Assembly (NCBI GenBank): GCA_003222935.1
Contig: QHXL01000206.1
Span: 2,223-7,827, forward strand
DNA length: 5,605 bases
Source of the DNA: Acidobacteriota bacterium
GTDB lineage: Bacteria; Acidobacteriota; Blastocatellia; Pyrinomonadales; Pyrinomonadaceae
Direction: 5' to 3'
Part shown: positions 1-5,311 of the stretch, one piece after another
Position numbering within the stretch: position 1 is the first letter of the stretch
Layout of the letters: every line of letters starts with the position of its first letter
The notes under the pieces: generated by a model
Databases searched by the model: none
The model's input: the letters and a program-made list of their open reading frames with translations, nothing else
What the model was told of the DNA's origin: nothing
Made by a program: the position numbers and the translations under genes

Positions 1-532
1 AACAAAGCAAGACGGCTACGCAAACCTCAACCGACCTGTACGTTTTTCCAACCAGCCGCAAACGATTCAATCGCTATGTTAACAACACGGTTGGACCAGT
101 GAGCCTCGTAAGAACTGCGGCTTCAGCAGGTTTCAACCAATGGGATAACGATCCGCTCGAATGGGGCCAGGGTGCAGAAGGGTATGGAAAGCGTTTCGCT
201 TCAAGTTTCGGGAAGAATGCGATTCGTCACACGGTGCAATATGGATTATCCGAAGCCTTTCGCTTGACACCGGCTTTGAAAGAAGTAAACGCAAAGGGTT
301 TTGGCCACGACTCAGCGACGCACTTATTCAGAATGTAACTTCACGGACTCGCAGCGGAAAGCGTGTACTTTCGGCGCCGATATTTATCGGGGTCTATGCG
401 GGTTCGATCATTCCAGCAGAGACATGGTATCCATCGCGCTACAGTTACAAAGATGGTTTACGTTCGGGCACGTACTCACTTGCAACGGGCTTCGGCTTAA
501 ACGTGCTCCGCGAATTCGTTATCAAATTTTAG
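1..532 (+). pseudogene. Conserved hypothetical protein, 5' partial, frameshifted
   Basis: An open frame enters from the left edge (codons from position 3) and reads DLYVFPTSRKRFNRYVNNT, then VGPVSLVRTAASAGFNQW and EGYGKRFASSFGKNAIRHTV. It continues correctly to about codon 261 and then runs off into a tail ending at 338. The conserved continuation (LDTGFERSKRKGFWPRL, then TWYPS, DGLRSGTYSL and FGLNVLREF) lies in another frame from 263 to the TAG at 530-532. Joining the two needs one extra base around 261-266, so a base is missing relative to an intact gene. About 176 residues are visible and the N-terminus is outside the window. The pattern GFWPRL...TWYP...GLNVLREF matches, from memory, a family widespread in Acidobacteriota with no known function. 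An ATG at 99 lies inside conserved sequence and is not a real start. It may be a true pseudogene or a sequencing error; I cannot distinguish these. Confidence 0.72.
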
Positions 533-676
533 TGGCTCTGCCAATTTGAACGTGAATTGAGGAAATCCCGTGGTTTCGTCTGCAGACGCTTGTGTCCTCT
601 CTCGACATTTCTTGCAACTCTCTAAACAGAAGGAATGGTTCGCTTTGGGTTTTCTGCGGATTATGTGTAACGACTC
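533..676. other. Intergenic stretch, no gene seen
   Basis: This is the spacer between the broken gene and the large palindromic element. I see no credible coding sequence: the open frame starting at 570 has no recognisable protein character and runs into the palindrome. No intrinsic terminator with a T-run follows the stop at 532. The only structure is a perfect 12-base palindrome, CGTCTGCAGACG, at 577-588. Confidence 0.5.
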
Positions 677-962
677 GTTAACTTCTGGTCTTCTAAAAAC
701 TTTTCGCCTCGGCTTTGCCGCCGGATGTGAGGCGACAGCTCGGCCTCGCCGTAAACGGGCGCGTTAATTTCGGGCTATGCCCTTGGTTCGGGCTCGGCCC
801 CAAAATAATCGCGCCTACGGAAGCGCAGTCAGAGGAGCTCACACCAAGGGCCACAGCCCAACTCGAACGCAGAAACTTACGGCGAGGCACAGCCGTCGCC
901 TCACATCCGGCGGCAAAGCCGAGGCCAAAAGTTGCTTAAAACAAACAAATCAAGAAGTTAAC
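677..962. repeat. Large nested palindromic element (MITE/BIME-like)
   Basis: The left arm 698-754 and right arm 877-933 are inverted copies of 57 bases with 4 mismatches (at 705, 738, 741 and 742 on the left). Both contain CTCGGCTTTGCCGCCGGATG or its complement. Within the 122-base centre are further imperfect inverted pairs: 758-775 with 798-815 (GGCGCG...CGCGCC ends), and 772-787 with 843-859 (CCCTTGGT / ACCAAGGG). Outside the arms, GTTAACTTCT at 677-686 is inverted as AGAAGTTAAC at 953-962, which may mark the true ends and give a length of 286 bases. No transposase is encoded. Open frames across it are by-products of GC-rich repeat sequence without stops. It is probably a non-autonomous mobile or REP-type element; as RNA it would fold into a long, branched hairpin. 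Confidence 0.8.
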
Positions 963-1014
963 AACCAAAGAACGTGGAGAATTGCGCGCCGGTAAAACCA
1001 AACCAGACAACCTA

Positions 1015-1044
1015 TTGACACGAACGACCATATACAGGAATTAT
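1015..1044 (+). promoter_or_regulatory. Candidate sigma-70-type promoter for the secreted protein gene
   Basis: A perfect TTGACA at 1015-1020 is followed after 18 bases by AATTAT (1039-1044), which matches 4 of 6 bases of TATAAT; GAATTA at a 17-base spacing is an alternative reading. It sits just beyond the palindromic element and about 40 bases before the start codon at 1082. The -35 box is persuasive, the -10 box is weak, and promoter consensus in this group is poorly known. Confidence 0.4.
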
Positions 1045-1071
1045 TCAATCAATACCGTCAAATTAGGATTC

Positions 1072-1076
1072 AGGAG
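1072..1076 (+). promoter_or_regulatory. Shine-Dalgarno for the 1082 gene
   Basis: AGGAG lies 5 bases before the ATG at 1082. This supports that start, which also places a complete signal peptide at the N-terminus. By contrast, mazG downstream has no such site. Confidence 0.75.
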
Positions 1077-1081
1077 AAACC

Positions 1082-1834
1082 ATGAATACCAGACGATTTC
1101 TGATAACAATCACGGTACTTGTTCTTGCGCAAACCACGTTTGCACAATTCGGTACTCAGCCCCAATCGAACCGTCTCATTGAAATGGCGGGTAGACTTTC
1201 ACGCGAAGCCAGCGATTTCTCCGCTGCGAACTATCGGAACTACGCTAACTCGTTTCGCAGCAATCGAAGCGACATCGAAGCCGTAATGTTGGCGGAACAG
1301 TTCAGTGCCGCCTCGCAAGTGTTCTACAAAATGGTTAGTGATCGACGTCGCACTCAGGATTTGCGCGACGCTTTTAGTCTTTTACAGGACCTCGGACGCT
1401 CGGTCGAACGGACCAATACACAGCGAAGCACCTGGTACAGCATTCAACGCCTGATATCCGACATTAGTCGGGAGGTAGAGGGTGGAGGCGGACCGGGTGA
1501 AGGTGGTAACTCGGATCAAGGTCAAGGCCAAGGTCAAGGACGAGGTGGACGAATGACCTGGCGAGGTCGCATCGACGACGACGTCAGGATCACCGTTCGC
1601 GGGGGTCGTGCAGATGTTGAGACAATTGGTGGCACACCCTATTCCGACGCCCAGCCAAACTTCACTTCTTCACTGCCGTCACGACGAGTGACTGTGAGTT
1701 TGACTATGAAGAGGGGCCGGGGTCAGGCGTACATCGAACAACAACCTTCACGCGATAACGACTTCGCAGTAGTTATTCGGATCAAAGATCCTAAGGGTGG
1801 TCCATCCGATTATGAATTTGAGATCACCTGGTAG
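1082..1834 (+). CDS. Secreted two-part protein of unknown function
   Basis: This is a 250-residue exported protein that I recognise only as a type seen in Acidobacteriota. Residues 1-21 form a Sec signal peptide: basic MNTRR, a hydrophobic core, and a likely cleavage at TFA|Q. Residues about 26-132 look helical and charged (SRLIE-type heptads, MLAEQFSAASQVFYKMV, DLRDAFSLLQDLGRSVE). Residues 133-156 are a flexible Gly/Gln linker, encoded by near-perfect hexamer repeats at 1514-1537. Residues about 157-250 begin with MTWRGRIDDDVRITVRGG and end DYEFEITW, with alternating hydrophobic residues typical of a beta-sandwich; the stretch EQQPSRDNDFAVVIRI looks like its core. There are no cysteines, so no lipobox and no disulphides. 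It is likely periplasmic or extracellular. It has its own candidate promoter and a good ribosome binding site, and the 133-base inverted repeat element begins 5 bases after its stop. I assign no function. Confidence 0.85.
   Translation: MNTRRFLITITVLVLAQTTFAQFGTQPQSNRLIEMAGRLSREASDFSAANYRNYANSFRSNRSDIEAVMLAEQFSAASQVFYKMVSDRRRTQDLRDAFSLLQDLGRSVERTNTQRSTWYSIQRLISDISREVEGGGGPGEGGNSDQGQGQGQGRGGRMTWRGRIDDDVRITVRGGRADVETIGGTPYSDAQPNFTSSLPSRRVTVSLTMKRGRGQAYIEQQPSRDNDFAVVIRIKDPKGGPSDYEFEITW
1514..1537 (+). repeat. Short in-frame hexamer repeat (Gly-Gln linker)
   Basis: Four six-base units, GATCAA, GGTCAA, GGCCAA and GGTCAA, encode Asp-Gln then three Gly-Gln pairs in the linker of the secreted protein. 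Because each unit is two codons, copy-number change would lengthen or shorten the linker without breaking the frame. Confidence 0.7.
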
Positions 1835-1839
1835 CAACC

Positions 1840-1972
1840 TTTGGAGTGCGGTGCCTCGTCACCGCTTTGTTAAAATGAACCTTCGTGAGCGGATGAGAGA
1901 TGTACGGCTTTATTAAGAGTAAACCTGCGCTTGAGTCTCTTTTAAAGCGGTGACGAGGCACCGCACTCCAAA
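1840..1972. repeat. 133-base element with perfect 29-base terminal inverted repeats (BIME/MITE-like)
   Basis: Bases 1840-1868 (starting TTTGGAGTGCGGTG) and 1944-1972 (ending CACCGCACTCCAAA) are exact reverse complements over 29 bases. Each arm also folds on itself: GCGGTG-6-CACCGC at 1848-1865 and again at 1947-1964. The element is therefore two REP-like hairpins in inverted orientation around a 75-base centre. It starts 5 bases after the stop of the secreted protein gene, and its last base touches the A of the mazG ATG. No transposase and no clear target-site duplication are visible. A 13-codon frame from the ATG at 1875 is too short to credit. It could be a BIME mobilised by a RAYT-type (REP-associated) transposase elsewhere in the genome, or a MITE; that is inference from shape. 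Confidence 0.88.
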
Positions 1973-2794
1973 ATGCCAGCTAACTTTTCTGATTTAGTCG
2001 AACTGATGGACCGCTTGCGTTCCCCGAACGGCTGTCCATGGGATCGCGAGCAAACCTACGCGACACTCGCGCCAATGATGCTGGAGGAAGCTTACGAAGC
2101 TTTCGACGCCGTCGAGGAGGCACGTGCAGGTCGTCCACTCGAGTTACGTGACGAACTCGGCGACCTCTTGTTTCAAATTGTCTTCTACGCGCAAGTCGCA
2201 AAGGAACGTGGTGAGTTCGCGATCGACGATGTTACTGATGCCATTCACACCAAGATGGTGCGTCGTCACCCACATGTCTTTGCAGATGTTACAGCCGACG
2301 ACTCGGCGACGGTACTTCTCAATTGGGAAGCGATGAAGGCTGAAGAACGTCGGGCTGCAGGAAAAACTGAGGATGCAAAAACATCATTGCTCGACGGGGT
2401 ATCTTCCAAGGCTCCAGCACTGATGGAAGCGCATCAGCTCTCGACCAAGGCCGCCCGAGTTGGTTTTGATTGGAAGAATGTCGACGAGATCTTCGATAAG
2501 TTGCAAGAGGAGATTGAGGAGCTACGAACAGCGATTAAGGATCACGCATCTCTAAAAGACGAGGATGCGCATTCTCGAGTAAGGGAAGAACTTGGTGATC
2601 TATTGTTCGCGGCAACTAACATCGCGCGGCACATGCAGATTGAACCGGAAGCGGCGCTAAAGCTGACTAACAGAAAGTTTCGCAAGCGGTTTAAGTACAT
2701 AGAAGAAAAGCTCAGCGAAAGAGGTCAGCCATTCGACCAAACCACGATCGCTGAGCTGGAGTCTCTCTGGCAAGAAGCTAAAAATTTGAATTAG
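1973..2794 (+). CDS. mazG: Nucleoside triphosphate pyrophosphohydrolase MazG
   Basis: MazG hydrolyses (d)NTPs to the monophosphate and pyrophosphate in the cytoplasm, clearing non-canonical nucleotides; in E. coli it also lowers ppGpp. The 273-residue length and two tandem domains fit the standard family. The N-terminal domain has the signature NGCPWDREQT (residues 19-28) and the metal-binding all-alpha NTP pyrophosphatase motif E38-E39-x-x-E42 with E61-x-x-D64 (DELGDLLF). KMVRRHPHVF (94-103) and ARVGFDW (161-167) are also typical. The C-terminal domain repeats the motif as E179-E180-x-x-E183 with E206-x-x-D209, so both sites look intact. ATG 1973 is the only full-length start: an in-frame TAA lies at 1943, inside the repeat element, and the next ATG (2006) would cut the conserved N-terminus. 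There is no Shine-Dalgarno sequence, because the palindromic element runs up to the ATG. The gene converges with the M48 protease gene. Confidence 0.96.
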   Translation: MPANFSDLVELMDRLRSPNGCPWDREQTYATLAPMMLEEAYEAFDAVEEARAGRPLELRDELGDLLFQIVFYAQVAKERGEFAIDDVTDAIHTKMVRRHPHVFADVTADDSATVLLNWEAMKAEERRAAGKTEDAKTSLLDGVSSKAPALMEAHQLSTKAARVGFDWKNVDEIFDKLQEEIEELRTAIKDHASLKDEDAHSRVREELGDLLFAATNIARHMQIEPEAALKLTNRKFRKRFKYIEEKLSERGQPFDQTTIAELESLWQEAKNLN

Positions 2795-2887
2795 CCGCAG
2801 ATGAACGCCGATGAAACAGATTAGAAAAGGTAACTGGAAAGTGAACTTATCTTCCCTCTGCGTCCATCCGCGAAGATCTGCGGCTAA
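2791..2887. repeat. Inverted 'CCGCAGAT' intergenic repeat
   Basis: TTAGCCGCAGAT at 2791-2802 is exactly inverted as ATCTGCGGCTAA at 2876-2887. Inward of these the arms stay partly complementary (GATGAACGCCGATGAAACAG against CTCTGCGTCCATCCGCGAAG). From memory, this 'CGCAGATGAACGC.GATG' wording is a dispersed repeat found in many Acidobacteriota, Verrucomicrobia and Planctomycetes genomes. The left arm overlaps the mazG stop (TAG at 2792-2794). A further partial copy, TTAGCCGCA, lies at 2912-2920. It occupies most of the 149-base gap between converging genes. Confidence 0.75.
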
Positions 2888-2893
2888 GTTTTT
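2876..2893 (+). terminator. Possible mazG terminator using the repeat arm
   Basis: The right arm of the inverted repeat is followed at 2889-2893 by five T on the + strand. Paired with 2791-2802 it gives a 12-bp stem and a U-run, the form of an intrinsic terminator. The loop is over 70 bases, far longer than usual, so the assignment is weak. Confidence 0.3.
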
Positions 2894-2943
2894 GTACTCT
2901 TCGTTGCGTTGTTAGCCGCAAGGAACTTTGGTTCAATCTTGTT

Positions 2944-4350
2944 TTAGTAAAACCTTACCGAGTTCGCGACACTTTGAAATGCGCTCTCGAAGTTCCTTTC
3001 ATTCTGCGGGGCAACCGCAATCATGTAGAGCAACTGGCCGTTATCCAACTGGGTCGTGATCAACCGAACATTTTCCGATCGACCAGTCGCTTCATTCCTG
3101 TTGGTCAATGAAGTCCAGAGAGCATTCCTGCCGCCCAACGTTGTTCGTTGGTAACCACTGTTCGCACGCATATTGCTGTTTCCCTGTGACAGGGAGTTGA
3201 GGAACTCGTCCGTTGCGCGCTGTAGATTCCGATTCTGTGTTTGCGCCACGCCAAAGTTAACCCCATGCGTGAAAACCGCCTGCCCGTTGTACTGGCCGTA
3301 TGCACCTTCTGGAGCAAACCAAACCGAACTTGAATCGCCGACTTGTCGCCAGTTGTTCGGCACACTAACCTGCACACCGTTCAGGATGCGGTAACTCTGA
3401 AGTCGGTTTGACGGATAATCAACACGTCCACCTGGCGCATTCTGCGGGTAATTAGTTGTTTCGCCGCTCGGATACCGCTGACCGCTCCGCGCAATCTCCG
3501 ACATCGACTGAGCACGTGGATAACCGCTCAAGCGTTCCTGGGCTCGTGCAAATTCTCGCGTGTCGCGGTTTGGGTTTGCAATTCGCAGGTACTGTGCCTC
3601 CTGGTTAATACGGGCGTACCTATCTTTCGGACTCGGATGGTCACTGAAGAAGCCGCCGCCTCCACCACCCTGACCCTCTATTGTGCGAAACATGTTGGCG
3701 AGATCTCTTGGATCGTATCCCGCGCGTGCCATAATCTGCGCTCCGAGAATATCAGCCTCTGTTTCGTACTCACGACTAAACCTCAGGAAGTAAACGGCAA
3801 ATGGCGCCTGGGCAAGTTGACCTACACCTGGACCACCCAGGATCGTTCCGGCAATTCCGGCAATGCCCGCCAGCAACCCGTACTTCTGTTGCTTCGTGGC
3901 CTGTGCAGTACCGTGGCGTAATGCGACGTGACTAATCTCATGGGCCATCACTCCGGCCATTTCGCCCTCGTTGCGGGCGGCCTCGATCATTCCGCGGTTG
4001 ACGTACATTGGACCACCGGGAAGTGCAAAGGCATTGATATCGCTCGCGTTTACAACTTTGAAATAGTATTGGAATTCAGGATGTTGAAACTCGCCCGGGA
4101 TTGCACTAACCAGACGCCGTCCGACGCGTTCCACATAACCTCTAATCTCTTCATCGCGAAGCAAAGGGAGTTGCTGTTCAACTTCCTGAGCTGCCTGTCG
4201 ACCAAGCTTTGCGTCGTCCTCAGCTTTGTATTTATTACTGTGATATGTGATCTGTGTTTGGGCTACCAGGGAAAGCGGCATCGCCAGCAACGCGACGAGC
4301 GTCAGCCAAACAATAAATCCCTTTTGTCGATTTCCTCGCGTTCTAATCAT
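2944..4350 (-). CDS. Exported M48-family zinc metalloprotease (BepA/YfgC-like) with extra C-terminal domain
   Basis: This is a 468-residue protein. Residues 1-30 form a signal peptide (basic MIRTRGNRQK, hydrophobic core, cleavage near VA|Q), placing it in the periplasm. The M48 domain covers about 45-260: NAFALPGGPMYVNRGMI (106-122), zinc site HEISH (137-141, encoded at 3928-3942), third ligand E198 in EYETEADILG, and FSDHPSPKDRYARI (235-248). A hydrophobic Gly-rich stretch (157-186) after HEISH may dip into the membrane. By family, such proteases degrade or help fold misassembled outer-membrane proteins. Unlike BepA, no TPR repeats follow. Residues 260-310 are a disordered linker, and about 315-468 form a separate domain (RILNGVQVSVPNNWR..., ending FESAFQSVANSVRF) that I do not recognise by name. 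The catalytic residues are complete. The start is supported by GGAGG five bases upstream. Confidence 0.92.
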   Translation of the reverse strand: MIRTRGNRQKGFIVWLTLVALLAMPLSLVAQTQITYHSNKYKAEDDAKLGRQAAQEVEQQLPLLRDEEIRGYVERVGRRLVSAIPGEFQHPEFQYYFKVVNASDINAFALPGGPMYVNRGMIEAARNEGEMAGVMAHEISHVALRHGTAQATKQQKYGLLAGIAGIAGTILGGPGVGQLAQAPFAVYFLRFSREYETEADILGAQIMARAGYDPRDLANMFRTIEGQGGGGGGFFSDHPSPKDRYARINQEAQYLRIANPNRDTREFARAQERLSGYPRAQSMSEIARSGQRYPSGETTNYPQNAPGGRVDYPSNRLQSYRILNGVQVSVPNNWRQVGDSSSVWFAPEGAYGQYNGQAVFTHGVNFGVAQTQNRNLQRATDEFLNSLSQGNSNMRANSGYQRTTLGGRNALWTSLTNRNEATGRSENVRLITTQLDNGQLLYMIAVAPQNERNFESAFQSVANSVRFY

Positions 4351-4579
4351 CGTTCCCTCCAGCTCAATAACCTCAGCTTTTACGAATTCTGATACTTCAC
4401 TTTGATGAAGCGTCCTATTGGGAGTTTGCCATCAACTCTTAACCCTTTTCAGGAAGGGCTGCACGAAAACGCAACAACGGTAGCGCTTTCGGAGAATGGT
4501 TTTGTTCCGGCGTTAGCATCAAACCCTCGCTAACGAGGCCCTTTCAGGTTCTTAGGCAATGGAGATGCCAACGTGACAC
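4351..4579 (-). other. Leader region of the M48 gene with several small hairpins
   Basis: This 229-base gap separates the membrane protein stop from the M48 start. It holds CGTTAGC (4511-4517) inverted as GCTAACG (4529-4535), a competing hairpin CCTCG-CTAA-CGAGG (4525-4538), CCCTT...AAGGG (4443-4458) and CTTCA...TGAAG (4395-4410). None has a clear T-run on the minus strand. I found no convincing -35/-10 pair. The gap may hold both the end of the upstream transcript and the M48 promoter. Confidence 0.4.
4356..4360 (-). promoter_or_regulatory. Shine-Dalgarno for the M48 protease gene
   Basis: On the minus strand GGAGG precedes the ATG (4348-4350) by 5 bases, a near-ideal site. It fixes the start and suggests efficient translation independent of the upstream gene. 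Confidence 0.8.
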
Positions 4580-5269
4580 TCACCCCTGATTTCGAGGCTC
4601 GATGTGTTCGTTGAACCACTGTGCGGGTTCAGCCAGGGGAGCAATTCGATGTGGTTCGCCTTTCGAAACTCTAATCATCGATACAATTAGAAAAACAAAG
4701 GCCGCTAACTTGAATAGAGTTCCACCCAGGCCGCTGTCTGTTAAGGTGTGGATGACTCCAAAAAGTGTGTGAACAATGAGGAAAGCGATGTGGAGAGAGA
4801 GGGCTTGTGAAGCATGAAAACGAACCTTCACTTCTTTGCGGGGAGCCAGAAACAACTCCAGCAAGGAGACGACTAAGCCAACGTAGAATGGCGCATAGGG
4901 CAACACGACAGCCCATTTCTCCGGAATCCCGATTCCGGTTATCGGTCTGGCTGTGGGTCGCATATTGACCGGCGCCTGATAAACGTTTGCAGGCTGCTGG
5001 TATTGTGAAGCTGGTGGCGCGTAAGTCGGAGGAACAAACACTGACTGGTATGGAGCTTCCAATGGAGGAGTGTCGTAGCGTCGCGTGGGAGCTTCAGAGT
5101 AAACGTTCTTGCGAGAGTTATCTTCCGCCTTGTTCACTTCACTCGTAGGCGATTGCACCCACTCGGATGTAGGCGTACCACCGCCGCCTTCTCCCCACTC
5201 GTTTTGAGACTTCCGTTGTACGTCGGGGTCGAGCGGGTTGGTATCGTATTTACTGTTCTTTTTTTCCAT
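4580..5269 (-). CDS. Membrane protein with disordered Pro/Gln-rich N-terminus, DUF4870/Tic20-like C-terminus
   Basis: This is a 229-residue protein without a signal peptide. Residues 1-110 are polar and low-complexity: charged and Gly-rich at first (WGEGGGG, 25-31), then Pro/Tyr/Gln-rich (FVPPTYAPPASQYQQPANVY), with no hydrophobic segment, so probably cytoplasmic and disordered. Three hydrophobic stretches follow at about 119-141, 155-175 and 184-200. Between the first and second is a basic segment ending VKVRFHASQALSLHI; an RFHA.QAL motif in that position is typical, from memory, of DUF4870 and related Tic20-like small membrane proteins, whose function is unknown. The tail (201-229) is polar. 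The ATG at 5267-5269 has no good Shine-Dalgarno sequence; it lies 42 bases after the M67 stop on the same strand, so translation may depend on co-transcription. The family call is moderate; the membrane topology is clear. Confidence 0.8.
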   Translation of the reverse strand: MEKKNSKYDTNPLDPDVQRKSQNEWGEGGGGTPTSEWVQSPTSEVNKAEDNSRKNVYSEAPTRRYDTPPLEAPYQSVFVPPTYAPPASQYQQPANVYQAPVNMRPTARPITGIGIPEKWAVVLPYAPFYVGLVVSLLELFLAPRKEVKVRFHASQALSLHIAFLIVHTLFGVIHTLTDSGLGGTLFKLAAFVFLIVSMIRVSKGEPHRIAPLAEPAQWFNEHIEPRNQG

Positions 5270-5311
5270 CTAGCCGATTTACGAACCTTCTTATTGGCCA
5301 GTTCAATCTTA

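Noticed and set aside
255..275. Programmed -1 ribosomal frameshift
   Set aside because: No X-XXY-YYZ slippery heptamer and no obvious downstream stem; a mutation or sequence error is simpler.
698..933. CRISPR array
   Set aside because: Copies are inverted and only two, with no regular spacers and no cas genes.
693..995. Overlapping open frames on both strands (+715-939, +777-995, -693-890)
   Set aside because: They lie within the palindrome; their similar peptide ends (SGGKAEAKS-type) come from the repeat arms read on both strands. No ribosome binding sites and no protein-like composition.
1875..1916. 13-codon frame inside the 133-base element
   Set aside because: Too short, no Shine-Dalgarno sequence, and it lies in the loop of a repeat.
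3928..4392. 154-residue open frame on the + strand
   Set aside because: It is antisense to the M48 gene, whose zinc motif, signal peptide and ribosome binding site are unambiguous.
4671..4916. 81-residue minus-strand frame
   Set aside because: It is an alternative-frame shadow of the membrane protein gene, with Cys/Trp/Ser-rich nonsense composition.
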